DNA from: Bacteroidota bacterium
GTDB lineage: Bacteria > Bacteroidota > Bacteroidia > Flavobacteriales_D > Crocinitomicaceae
Length of the DNA: 64,000 nucleotides
Direction of reading: 5' to 3'
Assembly: GCA_016866255.1 (NCBI GenBank)
Contig: VGMY01000004.1
Location: 94,669 to 158,668, forward strand
In this document: positions 9,333-17,934 of the stretch, in pieces
How positions within the stretch are numbered: the first letter of the stretch is position 1
Layout of the letters: each line of letters opens with the position of its first letter
Made by a program: the position numbers and the translations under genes
Notes under the pieces: generated by a model
Database searches by the model: none
Told to the model about the DNA's origin: nothing
Seen by the model: the letters and a program-made list of their open reading frames with translations, nothing else

Positions 9333-10420
9333 AATACCTTGTTGTTCCGTTTTTTTCAATTTGGGTCACCATGGCCGTGAGCCAGAACACCTGGCGGAAC
9401 AATTCCTATCTTCTCGTAAAATGGAACCAGGGGTGGCTCATACCTGAATACAGCAATATTGCCTACTTGTCTCAATCAACGCTTCAGTCAGCAGAAATCA
9501 CATGGCTCAAACGAACACTCGGAAAAAACACTACTGAACAGCAATATCGTTACCCGGAGTATGGGTTCACCTTGTTCTTAAGCACCTTGGGAAACCCTTC
9601 CGTTTTTGGCAATGAATTAGCCGTATATCCTTTTTTTCGAACTTATTTTTTCCGACGTAAAACCTGTTCCCTGTTCCACCAATTTGGCTTTGGCTTGGGG
9701 TATTCTACCCTCCGTTTTGATTTACATACCAATCCAACCAACATTTCCATTGGATCGCATTTAAACATGCATTTTGACTACCAGTTGGGGTTAAAACTCC
9801 CCTTGACCACCTCTGTTAATGCTGAAATGGGTTTGCGTTTTGCCCATTTTTCCAATGCCAACATGGCCGAACCTAATTTGGGTTTAAACATGTTCTATGT
9901 TCATGCAGGCTTAGCGAAAAGACTTGGTCAACAGGATGCTTTCATACGTTCTGAAATACCTCGATATAAGCGCTCCCACGAATTCGCCTTTATCTATGCT
10001 GCCGGAGGTAAACACACGCGAGCGCTCCAGAGCACACTCTATTTTACCTCATCTTTCAGCGCTGAATATAAATATAAAGCCTTCTATAAATTGTTTTTTG
10101 GAGGTGGAATGGATATTTTTTACGATTCCTCAACGGAGGCAGAATTGACCTTAAAACCGAACAGCGTTTTTAAACCGCTCGATAAAATTAGCACAGGTGT
10201 TCATCTTTCTCAAGAAATCGCCTACGGCAACTTCAGTTTCATTTTACAGGAAGGTTGGTATTTGGGGTTGCAAAATCCTTTACACTCCTCAAAAATGTAC
10301 AACCGTGGAATCATCCGATGGCGTTGCACACCGAATCTGCTGGTACATCTGACGATGAAATCCCATTTGCACATTCTGGATTACCCGGAACTTGGTTTTG
10401 GTTATTACTTTAAACGATGA
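9329..10420 (+). CDS. PagL-like acyloxyacyl hydrolase / lipid A 3-O-deacylase family outer-membrane protein
   Basis: Encodes 363 residues from a GTG start; the GTG is preferred because it supplies the signal peptide MKYLVVPFFSIWVTMAVSQ, whereas the first internal ATG falls inside it. The region around residues 75-200 shows alternating aromatic strands of an outer-membrane barrel (GFTLFLSTLGNPSVFGN, FGFGLGYSTLRF, HFDYQLGLKLP) and the family signature RFAHFSNANMAEPNLGLN, where the His-Ser pair of PagL-type catalytic residues is found. The remaining about 150 residues continue as beta strands, making the protein longer than a minimal PagL (about 170 residues) but usual for Bacteroidetes members. 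Predicted role: removal of an acyl chain from lipid A, inferred from family. It overlaps the genes on both sides by 4 bp. Confidence 0.83.
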   Translation: MKYLVVPFFSIWVTMAVSQNTWRNNSYLLVKWNQGWLIPEYSNIAYLSQSTLQSAEITWLKRTLGKNTTEQQYRYPEYGFTLFLSTLGNPSVFGNELAVYPFFRTYFFRRKTCSLFHQFGFGLGYSTLRFDLHTNPTNISIGSHLNMHFDYQLGLKLPLTTSVNAEMGLRFAHFSNANMAEPNLGLNMFYVHAGLAKRLGQQDAFIRSEIPRYKRSHEFAFIYAAGGKHTRALQSTLYFTSSFSAEYKYKAFYKLFFGGGMDIFYDSSTEAELTLKPNSVFKPLDKISTGVHLSQEIAYGNFSFILQEGWYLGLQNPLHSSKMYNRGIIRWRCTPNLLVHLTMKSHLHILDYPELGFGYYFKR

Positions 10421-11133
10421 AAACAATCATTTGCCTAAGTTTAATTCTTACAATTGTCGTATTCACGGCTTGTAAAAAAACTGAATCCACAGTACTTGAA
10501 CGGCCGATCGAAGGATATTTTGATACCTTGGTCTTAGCCGATGTTTTTGATGTAGAACTCATTCAAGATTCCCTCAACAAACTGGAAATAATTGGAAACG
10601 AAAGGTTTTTGAAGAGAATCACTCCCCATTTGAGCCAAAACACGTTAACCTTAACGAATGATAATCAAATGCTTTGGTTATTCCCTGAGAGCAATAAAAT
10701 CCATGTGAAAGTTCATTTTAGTAAAATTTCAAAAGTCGTAGCCAATGAAACATGTTTTATTCGCAGCAAATTACCTGTTGTAGCAAATGAGTTAGGCTTA
10801 ATTCTTAAAAGTAAGTTGAACCAAGCCGATCTAAACGTTCAGTGCACAACCTTTTACTTCTGGAATAACTTTCCCTGCGGTGGATCTGTACAATTAAGAG
10901 GACAATGCCAAGAATTAAAACTTTGGAATTATGCCCTTATGGAAGTTGATGCAACCGAGTTATTGGCAAACACTGCCCGAGTTGAAAACGACTCCAAGGG
11001 CGATATTCACCTCCGATGCCTCGATAGCCTATTTTACAAGATTTCAGGGGAAGGCAACATTGAATTGTACGGGAACCCCGCCAGCATTTACGATTTGGGT
11101 TCCACGGGATCGGGAAAATTATCGCTTCATTGA
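10417..11133 (+). CDS. Head-GIN domain (DUF2807) putative lipoprotein
   Basis: Encodes 238 residues. The N-terminus MKTIICLSLILTIVVFTACKK is a lipoprotein signal with the lipobox cysteine at about residue 19. The rest is a right-handed beta-solenoid-like domain: short strands such as FDTLVLADVFDVELIQ, LEIIGNERFLKRI and KISGEGNIELYGN ending in DLGSTGSGKLSL, matching the DUF2807 (putative auto-transporter adhesin, head GIN) family that is abundant in Bacteroidetes. The start ATG overlaps the PagL-like gene's stop by 4 bp (ATGA), so the three genes from 8037 probably form one operon. Function is not established for the family; a periplasmic or surface-anchored scaffold is likely. Confidence 0.82.
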   Translation: MKTIICLSLILTIVVFTACKKTESTVLERPIEGYFDTLVLADVFDVELIQDSLNKLEIIGNERFLKRITPHLSQNTLTLTNDNQMLWLFPESNKIHVKVHFSKISKVVANETCFIRSKLPVVANELGLILKSKLNQADLNVQCTTFYFWNNFPCGGSVQLRGQCQELKLWNYALMEVDATELLANTARVENDSKGDIHLRCLDSLFYKISGEGNIELYGNPASIYDLGSTGSGKLSLH

Positions 11134-11172
11134 AAACGTGTAACCGTTTTAGTACGAATCGTTTCAACCCAT

Positions 11173-11901
11173 GTGAAACTCCTCTTTTTTTTCCTATTCA
11201 TTCCTTTGTGCCTGGCAGCACAAGACTCGCTGGCAGTTCGTTTTAACTTCAACTCAGATCAGTTGACAACACGTGAAGTCAACCGGCTAAAAAAATACCT
11301 TAAAACGAGCATATATTCCATCGACCAAATTGTTGGAAGCACCGATTCCCTTGGGGTGGATATTTACAACCTCGATCTTTCCCAACGAAGAGCTCAAAAC
11401 GTAAAAAAACTCCTTGACTCCTTAAATCCTCAGGTTGCCATTCGAGCATCGGTGATCGGAAAGGGGGAGGTGCTTAGCGCAAATCACTTAGACCGAAAAG
11501 TGGTTATCTATTTTCAGCAAAAGCTCTCTGAAAAAATAAAAATGGCCAAGTTTGGCGATAAAATAAAAATTAATCAGTTGAATTTTGAACCCGGATTAGA
11601 CCAACTACTACCTGAAACCTTACCATCGCTGTCTGAGTTACTCACGACCATGGTAGAAAATCCGAACTTGAAATTGGCCATTGAAGGTCACATTTGCTGC
11701 GACACGTCCGACGAACTCAATTTATCGGGAATGCGTGCGAAGGCCGTATACAATTACTTGGTAAATAACGGAATTTCCAAGAAACGGTTAAGTCATAAAG
11801 GCTTTGGCTCCTCGCGGCCTATTTTCCCCTTACCCGAAAAAACGGAGGCTGAAAGAATTAGTAACCGGCGGGTTGAAGTGCGCATTTTATCAAAGCAATG
11901 A
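11173..11901 (+). CDS. OmpA-domain cell-wall binding protein
   Basis: Encodes 242 residues from a GTG start (an ATG two bases upstream is out of frame and reads straight into a stop). A signal peptide MKLLFFFLFIPLCLAAQ is followed by a degenerate first OmpA-like segment at residues about 20-110 (VRFNFNSDQLTTREVNRLKK, DLSQRRAQNVKKLLDS) and a canonical OmpA peptidoglycan-binding domain at about 125-240 (LAIEGHICCD, NLSGMRAKAVYNYLVNNGI, RLSHKGFGSSRP, NRRVEVRI). The domain binds diaminopimelate-containing peptidoglycan and anchors envelope proteins. The duplicated OmpA-like architecture without a barrel is notable. It follows the head-GIN gene by 39 bp in the same direction. Confidence 0.87.
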   Translation: MKLLFFFLFIPLCLAAQDSLAVRFNFNSDQLTTREVNRLKKYLKTSIYSIDQIVGSTDSLGVDIYNLDLSQRRAQNVKKLLDSLNPQVAIRASVIGKGEVLSANHLDRKVVIYFQQKLSEKIKMAKFGDKIKINQLNFEPGLDQLLPETLPSLSELLTTMVENPNLKLAIEGHICCDTSDELNLSGMRAKAVYNYLVNNGISKKRLSHKGFGSSRPIFPLPEKTEAERISNRRVEVRILSKQ

Positions 11902-11956
11902 ATTTCCTGTTGAAATTTTCCCGAAAAATCCGTCTTAATTATTCCACGATAAAAAA

Positions 11957-12529
11957 ATGATTGCGAAAACAATTTTATTACTTATTACCCCATGGGTTCT
12001 ACTCCATTTCCCAGAAACAGCTTATCCAAACTTGGATAACAAAAATACTACAGCTAGCGACATCAATTTCTCGAATAACCCCGATGGAAGCGAACGTATC
12101 GAAGATATGTCCAATGGTGAAGAAAAAATCATGTTAGGGCTAATCAATGCTTTGAGAAGGAAAAAAGGACTCAATGCCTTGACCTTGAATACCTCACTGC
12201 AATATGCTTGCAGATACCACGCCGCTGATATGGCGAATGAAGGGTACTTTGAACACGACACCTACAATAGAGTTGGTGCTGATTTACAACTTTCCCTTGA
12301 TGCGTTTGAACGATGTGAACGCTTTTATCAAGAAAACGGTTATGTCAATACAGAAAATATTGCAGCTGGTAGTTCCTCAGCGCAAGATGCATTCAACCAA
12401 TGGTTAGAGAGTCCTGGGCACTACCAAAACATGTTAAACAAGGATGCAAAATCCATCGGCCTTGGTTACTATCACAAAGAAAATAGCGAATGGGAAGATT
12501 ATTGGGTGATGGAAACAGCCACTCAATAA
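11957..12529 (+). CDS. Secreted CAP (SCP/PR1) domain protein
   Basis: Encodes 190 residues. Residues 1-23 are a signal peptide or membrane anchor (MIAKTILLLITPWVLLHF). The CAP domain spans about 55-188 with the expected landmarks: LINALRRKKGLNALTLNTSLQYACRYHAADMA, FEH (the paired His/Glu cavity), NTENIAAG, AFNQWLESPGHYQNML and IGLGYY. Bacterial CAP proteins are extracellular; some act as lipid binders or proteases but most lack a proven function. It is a single gene, 55 bp after the OmpA-domain gene and about 130 bp ahead of the dihydroorotase-family gene. Confidence 0.9.
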   Translation: MIAKTILLLITPWVLLHFPETAYPNLDNKNTTASDINFSNNPDGSERIEDMSNGEEKIMLGLINALRRKKGLNALTLNTSLQYACRYHAADMANEGYFEHDTYNRVGADLQLSLDAFERCERFYQENGYVNTENIAAGSSSAQDAFNQWLESPGHYQNMLNKDAKSIGLGYYHKENSEWEDYWVMETATQ

Positions 12530-12662
12530 GGAGTACTTTACCATTATCTGCTGAATATTTTAGCCTAATCGTTTCAAGTCAGAAGTTCATCCTACTACCA
12601 AGAAGCAAGGAAACCTGAACCAATTGAAATAACCCTTAACTTCGTGGCAAAGTCAAGACACT

Positions 12663-14012
12663 GTGGCTACAACACTTATTAAAAACGTTCGAATCGTCAA
12701 CGAACAAAACGACCAAATGGGAGATGTTTTCATCCGGGATGAGCGCATTGAACGGATTGATAGGAGCATTAACCTCGCTGCCGACCACATCGTTGAAGGA
12801 AATGGTCGCTTATTAATTCCCGGAATGATTGACGATCAAGTGCATTTCCGAGAACCCGGTCTAACGCACAAAGCGAGCATCTCCTCTGAATCTCGAGCGG
12901 CGGTAGCAGGTGGAATCACGGGATTTATGGATATGCCGAATACGCTTCCCAATACCCTCAACTTAACGCTGCTTGAGGAAAAATACCAGATTGCCAAGCA
13001 ATCCTCCCTTGCAAATTACTCGTTCTTTATGGGCATCAGCCGTTCCAACTTGGAAGAAGCCTTAAAAGTTGATAACGAGTGGGTTTGTGGCATCACCGAC
13101 GATGGACTTTATTTCAACCAAGAGGGTAGCATCTTATGCAACCATCCAGATTTTTTGGATCAATTGTTTCAACGCTGCTCGACCCTGGTGGCGCTACATT
13201 GTGAAAATGAACCGGAAATCCACCGCCAATTGGCGCATTACTCAGCGATTTACGGAGATAATATTCCCTTCGAATTGCACCCCATTATTCGCTCAGAACA
13301 AGCATGTTATGATGCAACAAAAACGGTGGTAAACATCGCAAAACGTCACGGAAACCGCTTGCACGTATACCACGTTTCTACCGAAAAAGAAACCCACTTG
13401 TTTGAAGCTTCCGTGCCGCTTCGTAACAAGCGCATCACCGCCGAAGCCTGCATTCACCACCTGACGTTTACCGACGAAGAATACGCAACAAAAGGCGCCC
13501 TGATCAAATGGAATCCTGCCGTAAAGACCGCCAAAGACCGAATTGGACTCATTGAAGCCCTGAAAGAAAACCGACTAGACATCGTAGCAACGGATCATGC
13601 ACCGCATACCTTAGAAGAAAAGCTGCAGCCCTACCAAAAATCTATGTCAGGAGGTCCTTTGGTGCAACATGCCCTACCCGCTTTACTGGAATGGTATCAC
13701 CGGGGGGCTCTGAGTTTAACGGAAATTGTTGCCAAGACGAGCCATAACGTAGCCGAGTTGTACCGAATGGTGGATCGAGGCTACCTACGTGAAGGATATT
13801 ACGCAGACTTGGTGCTCATTGACTTGGAAAAACCGTGGTCCGATGGCAACACCGACATTCTTTACAAGTGCGGTTGGTCGCCTTTTGAAGGAAAGAATTT
13901 TAACAGTAAAATTTGTACCACTTGGGTCAACGGACAAATGGTGTACAACGAAGGTGAGTTCAACGATTCCATAAAAGGAAAACGACTGCAATTTGAAAAA
14001 GAGAGGCTTTGA
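12663..14012 (+). CDS. pyrC: Dihydroorotase-family amidohydrolase with an altered metal site
   Basis: Encodes 449 residues from a GTG start (MATTLIKNVRIVN); no ATG lies closer to the family start. The fold and motif order match Bacteroidetes dihydroorotases of the PyrC/AllB type: GMIDDQVHFREPG at 54-66, GGITGFMDMPNT, HCENE (H179), HVYHVSTEKE (H237), RITAEACIHHLTF, KWNPAVK and ATDHAPHTLEEK (D311). Dihydroorotase catalyses the reversible cyclisation of carbamoyl aspartate in pyrimidine synthesis. Two features differ from the textbook site: the first His of HxH is Gln59 (from memory normal for this Bacteroidetes group), and the segment that normally carries the carboxylated lysine (GIKIFMGSSTGNM in relatives) reads GITDDGLYFNQEGS, with Thr145 in the lysine position. 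The protein may be a mononuclear enzyme or a non-catalytic partner. No other pyr gene is near. Confidence 0.85.
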   Translation: MATTLIKNVRIVNEQNDQMGDVFIRDERIERIDRSINLAADHIVEGNGRLLIPGMIDDQVHFREPGLTHKASISSESRAAVAGGITGFMDMPNTLPNTLNLTLLEEKYQIAKQSSLANYSFFMGISRSNLEEALKVDNEWVCGITDDGLYFNQEGSILCNHPDFLDQLFQRCSTLVALHCENEPEIHRQLAHYSAIYGDNIPFELHPIIRSEQACYDATKTVVNIAKRHGNRLHVYHVSTEKETHLFEASVPLRNKRITAEACIHHLTFTDEEYATKGALIKWNPAVKTAKDRIGLIEALKENRLDIVATDHAPHTLEEKLQPYQKSMSGGPLVQHALPALLEWYHRGALSLTEIVAKTSHNVAELYRMVDRGYLREGYYADLVLIDLEKPWSDGNTDILYKCGWSPFEGKNFNSKICTTWVNGQMVYNEGEFNDSIKGKRLQFEKERL

Positions 14013-14080
14013 ATATCTTACGAATCGTTCCCCCCAAAAGGCAAGCACTGGACGACCCTTACTTGTTTCTTTGATTTTTT

Positions 14081-16783
14081 CTATTGTTTAACTAAGGACC
14101 ATACCGCTGTGCCTAAATTGCTTTTTATCGACACGCGGTACATTCCAGACGCCCAGTCTTTCAACGAAAGTTCATACTGCGAATCATCCTTCAATGTTTG
14201 AACTAACATTCTTTTTCCATCCATCGAGTAAACCTCAATAACCCCCTCTTTTACTCCTCCATTCTCAAAGGAAAGATAAACTTTGCCGTTGGAAGGATTG
14301 GGATAAAGCAACGCATTGGCAAGTCCAGTTTCATTTAATGAAACTTGTGAACCGACCACCACTTCCAAGGTATCCCCACAACCGTTGGCATCTAATACCA
14401 CCACCGTGTAGATCCCCGCAGCTAAACCGCCGATTGAGGCAGTTGTTTGTCCTCCGGGCATCCAATAATAGGTGTAGTTCGGAGTACCGCCCGATACAGT
14501 AGCGGTAGCGGTACCATCCATTCCTACCATTTCATCGGTGGATGAGGTCGTAATGGAAACGGCAGCAGGCTGGGTAATGTTAACGTTCGTTGAAGCGGTA
14601 CAACCCGCACCATCGTTAACGGTGACGGTGTAAACACCCGCCGCCAAGTTGGATATATCTTCTGACGTGCTGCCATTCGACCATGAATACGTGTAAGGAG
14701 GGGTACCACCGGCAACGGTTAAATCGATGCTGCCGTTGTTCTCACCTGCGCAAAGGTTATTGGTGCTAAATGTTAAAGGATTTAATACGCTTGCTTGGGT
14801 AATGGTCACGGTTTGATTAATCGTACATCCGTTTGCATCGGTAATGGTAACCGTATAGGTTCCGGCAGGCAAATTGCTCACCGTTGGTGTTGTAGCTCCG
14901 TTCGACCATACATAAGTTAAGGGTGCGGCCCCACCTAACACATTGGCGGTAGCTGAACCGGAGGCCGCTCCATGGCAATCGATGTTCGTGGTAGTTGCAG
15001 TGGAACTCAGGTTGCATACCGGAACAGGAACACATCCATTAGCAGGTGCCTGCGTGTAATTGAAGACTAAACTTGGGCAAGGAAAAAGGGTCGGGATTCC
15101 CCCATTCATCACGAGGTTAACGCCAGGTTCATGATAAATCACATGAATGCCGCCGCTCATTACAATCGTAGCACCGGTTTTAGCATACACCGTATCAATT
15201 CCGCCTCCTGTAATCATTGTGGCTCCTGACTCTAAATAAATTTTCATGATTCCTCCATCGGTGTAGAGCGTGTCGTTTTGACAAACCCATTGAGGCGTGA
15301 AACCACCGTTCACGACCTGATAGCTGCTCACCACATTGGAATTGGGTAAAACCGTTGGTCCAGCAAGATTAACAAGCGTTGCTGCGGCAGTATCCAAACA
15401 TCCGTTAGCATCGGAAACAATAACCTGGTATCCTCCGGGACTTAGGTTATTTAAATTCGCAGAAGTTTGACCGCCACTCCAAGAATAGGTAAATGGAAAA
15501 GTCCCATTCGATACGGTTGTGTTTATCGAGCCATTATTTCCTCCTCCAATAGGGTTACTTACCGCCAGAGCAACAGACAGGTTGCAATTCATCATTGGAG
15601 CACATCCGTTTGCAGGAGCGAGAGAATAGTCAAAGATCAAACTGGAACAAGGAAATAGCGTTGGAATACCACCGTTCATATTTAATGTAACACCGGGCTC
15701 ATGATAAATTACATGAATTCCTCCCGTCATGGTGATGGTAGACCCCGTTTTGGCATACACCGTGTCTATTCCACCACCTGTGATCATCGTAGCGCCTGAT
15801 TCTAAATAAATTTTCATGATTCCACCATCGGTTTGTAGCGTCTGATTTGGACAAACCCATTGGGGGGTAAAACCACCGTTCACGACCTGGTAGCTGCTCA
15901 CCACATTGGAATTGGGTAAAACCGTTGGTCCAGCAAGGTTGAGGACATTGGCAGAGGCAGAAGCCGTACATCCAGCAGCATCGGTTACCGTAACCGAATA
16001 CGTTCCTGGAGCAAGTCCAGATAAATTCTGGGTAACTTGGCCGCTCGACCACACATAGGTGTAAGGAGCTGTTCCATTTGCTACACTCAAGGTTACTGTT
16101 CCATTAGGAGCGCCTCCCATGGCGTTATTGGCACTTGCCGTAGCGGTGAAGTTACAAGGTTGAACAGGCGTATATACAAAATCATCAATGCCTATAAAAT
16201 CGGAATTAACGCCGTTCGGCCCCCCGTTTGGAACGTAATAGCGAAAAGCGATTCGCCCAGAGGTGGGTGCCGCCAAACCCGAGACGCTGATGGTGTATTG
16301 GGTCCAAGTGGAAGGGTACCCCGCTGCTGTTAGGGCAGGATTTACTTCTAGCAACAAATTCGAAAAATCCCCCACGGAGGTGTTGGTCGCTCCAACGTTG
16401 GTACTCGACCCATTCGTACTCATTCGAACCTGAAGGTTATCCGGGTAAATACTACCAATTGATCTCGTAAAAAAACTAATAGAAGCCCCGTTGCTTAGGT
16501 TGAGTGTTGGGGTAAATAACCAATTGCTGATCGTAGCTGCGCCAGCAACTGCGTTAAAATTTGAAGCAATGTAGGAGTCCACCGGAGCCGAATTTTCGGG
16601 AAATACTGCAGAACTCCCCTGGACCCAATTCGGATTACTTCCAATAGGCGTACTGAGGTTTTGCTGATTCCAACCCGCGGCCGTAAGCCCGGCAACGTTG
16701 GCGAAGCCCTCATTAATGGCTTGGGAAAAAGATGACCCTAAGGTAAAGAGGCATAAAACTGCCAAGTATAAACGTGTTTTCAT
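14081..16783 (-). CDS. T9SS type A surface protein with choice-of-anchor J, SprB repeats and a duplicated GGI solenoid
   Basis: Encodes 900 residues. Residues 1-20 are a signal peptide. Residues 22-205 resemble the choice-of-anchor J / cleaved-adhesin jelly-roll domain (INEGFANVAGLTAAGWNQQN ... GIDDFVY). SprB-type repeats (APYTYVWSSG ... GTYSVTVTDAAGC) sit at about 213-278, 403-470, 595-660, 674-730 and 734-795. Between them, at about 280-398 and 470-583, are two near-identical modules each holding three exact 17-residue repeats beginning GGI. The C-terminus (LLYPNPSNGKVYLSF ... GMYRVSI) is a type A sorting domain cleaved by the PorU sortase in studied species. SprB repeats occur in gliding adhesins, so a surface adhesion role is inferred. 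It ends 68 bp from the convergent dihydroorotase-family gene. Confidence 0.9.
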   Translation of the reverse strand: MKTRLYLAVLCLFTLGSSFSQAINEGFANVAGLTAAGWNQQNLSTPIGSNPNWVQGSSAVFPENSAPVDSYIASNFNAVAGAATISNWLFTPTLNLSNGASISFFTRSIGSIYPDNLQVRMSTNGSSTNVGATNTSVGDFSNLLLEVNPALTAAGYPSTWTQYTISVSGLAAPTSGRIAFRYYVPNGGPNGVNSDFIGIDDFVYTPVQPCNFTATASANNAMGGAPNGTVTLSVANGTAPYTYVWSSGQVTQNLSGLAPGTYSVTVTDAAGCTASASANVLNLAGPTVLPNSNVVSSYQVVNGGFTPQWVCPNQTLQTDGGIMKIYLESGATMITGGGIDTVYAKTGSTITMTGGIHVIYHEPGVTLNMNGGIPTLFPCSSLIFDYSLAPANGCAPMMNCNLSVALAVSNPIGGGNNGSINTTVSNGTFPFTYSWSGGQTSANLNNLSPGGYQVIVSDANGCLDTAAATLVNLAGPTVLPNSNVVSSYQVVNGGFTPQWVCQNDTLYTDGGIMKIYLESGATMITGGGIDTVYAKTGATIVMSGGIHVIYHEPGVNLVMNGGIPTLFPCPSLVFNYTQAPANGCVPVPVCNLSSTATTTNIDCHGAASGSATANVLGGAAPLTYVWSNGATTPTVSNLPAGTYTVTITDANGCTINQTVTITQASVLNPLTFSTNNLCAGENNGSIDLTVAGGTPPYTYSWSNGSTSEDISNLAAGVYTVTVNDGAGCTASTNVNITQPAAVSITTSSTDEMVGMDGTATATVSGGTPNYTYYWMPGGQTTASIGGLAAGIYTVVVLDANGCGDTLEVVVGSQVSLNETGLANALLYPNPSNGKVYLSFENGGVKEGVIEVYSMDGKRMLVQTLKDDSQYELSLKDWASGMYRVSIKSNLGTAVWSLVKQ
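15035..15375. repeat. Second copy of the internal GGI solenoid module (DNA repeat)
   Basis: On the plus strand this segment matches 15605-15945 at a constant offset of 570 bp (190 codons), including the shared CACATTGGAATTGGGTAAAA. It encodes residues about 470-583 of the surrounding surface protein and three 17-residue GGI repeats. Confidence 0.85.
15605..15945. repeat. First copy of the internal GGI solenoid module (DNA repeat)
   Basis: Partner of 15035-15375 within the same gene, encoding residues about 280-393. Most differences between the two copies are in third codon positions, showing that the protein sequence has been kept since the duplication. Confidence 0.85.
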
Positions 16784-16787
16784 AAGG

Positions 16788-16813
16788 TTAAGTTTAACTT
16801 AAAGTTAACTTAA
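16788..16813 (-). promoter_or_regulatory. Tandem TTAAGTTAA(A)CT repeats in the leader of the SprB-repeat gene
   Basis: Directly upstream of the ATG at 16783 (minus strand) two copies of TTAAGTTAA(A)CT stand head to tail, the first containing the palindrome AAGTTAACTT. This could be an operator or simply an AT-rich leader; nothing in the sequence settles it. Confidence 0.25.
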
Positions 16814-16852
16814 AATCATGAAAGGAAAGAAAAAACGGAGCTTTATTCTTGG

Positions 16853-17932
16853 CTACTTCAAATAGCGAAAATCTTGTCCAGCTTTAATAGATTTGACGGT
16901 CTCGAAGATCAACGCAATGCAGGACTCTACATCTTCTTTTCGCACCATTTCAACCGTAGTATGCATGTAACGCAACGGCAAGGAAATCAGCGCACTTGTA
17001 ACCCCTTCGTTGGAATAGGCAAACGCGTCCGTATCCGTTCCAGTAGACCGTGAAACCGCTGCCCTTTGATAAGGAATCTTATTTTTCTCGGCTACTTTGA
17101 TGATCTGTCGCAAGAAATTGTTTTGCACCGCGGGACCATAGGTTAATACAGGGCCTTCGCCCGACTTCTGGTCACCGTTTTCAATTTTACTCACCATGGG
17201 CGTTCCCGTATCGTGGCAAACATCGGTAATGAGGGCCAAATCAGGCTTGATTCGATGGGCAATCATTTCCGCGCCTCTTAATCCAATTTCTTCCTGAACG
17301 GCATTCACCACATAAAGGCTGTAAGGCAAACTCACTTTTTTCTCTTTAAGTAAGCGAGCCACTTCCGCAATCATGAATCCCCCAACCCTATTATCCAGAG
17401 CCCTTCCTACATATCGGTTTTTATTCAACACCATGAATTCGTCCTCAAAAGTTGCCACACAGCCCACGTGTACCCCTAATTTCTCCACTTCTTCCTTGGT
17501 AGAACATCCGCAATCTAAAAAGATATTCTTCATCGAAGGTGGATCATCTTTTGTGTGACGCATATGAATTGCTGGCCAACCAAATACCGCACGAACGATC
17601 CCTTTATCAGTATGAATATTAATGCGCTTTGAAGGAGCAATCATGTGGTCGGAACCCCCATTTCGTCGCAGATAAATAAAACCATCGCTGGTGATATAAT
17701 GTACAAACCAGGAAATTTCGTCGGCATGCGCTTCAATCACGACCTTATAGGGCATTCCCGGGTTAATGATCGCAGCCACGGAACCGTAATTATCCACGAT
17801 GAACTCGTCGGCATAGAGCCGCATGTAATCCATCCATAACTTTTGGCCGGGAGATTCAAACCCTGTTGGACTTGCGTTATTTAAATATTGTTCTAAAAAC
17901 TTTTCTGATTTGGGAGTGATTATTTTTTTCAT
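16853..17932 (-). CDS. M42-family metallo-aminopeptidase
   Basis: Encodes 359 residues from MKKIITPKSEKFLEQYLNN; the open frame continues 41 codons further upstream but that part overlaps the end of the next gene and has no homologous look. The dinuclear metal site is complete: H69 (EAHADE), bridging D180 (RALDNRVGG), general base E214 and ligand E215 (QEEIGLRG), D237 (TDVCHDTG) and the last His in RYMHTTVE near residue 329. M42 enzymes are large tetrahedral cytoplasmic aminopeptidases (also described as endoglucanase M or deblocking aminopeptidases). No signal peptide is present. Its ATG lies 2 bp after the stop of the long T9SS gene upstream, so the two are probably co-transcribed although one product is secreted and the other cytoplasmic. 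Confidence 0.93.
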   Translation of the reverse strand: MKKIITPKSEKFLEQYLNNASPTGFESPGQKLWMDYMRLYADEFIVDNYGSVAAIINPGMPYKVVIEAHADEISWFVHYITSDGFIYLRRNGGSDHMIAPSKRINIHTDKGIVRAVFGWPAIHMRHTKDDPPSMKNIFLDCGCSTKEEVEKLGVHVGCVATFEDEFMVLNKNRYVGRALDNRVGGFMIAEVARLLKEKKVSLPYSLYVVNAVQEEIGLRGAEMIAHRIKPDLALITDVCHDTGTPMVSKIENGDQKSGEGPVLTYGPAVQNNFLRQIIKVAEKNKIPYQRAAVSRSTGTDTDAFAYSNEGVTSALISLPLRYMHTTVEMVRKEDVESCIALIFETVKSIKAGQDFRYLK

Positions 17933-17934
17933 AG

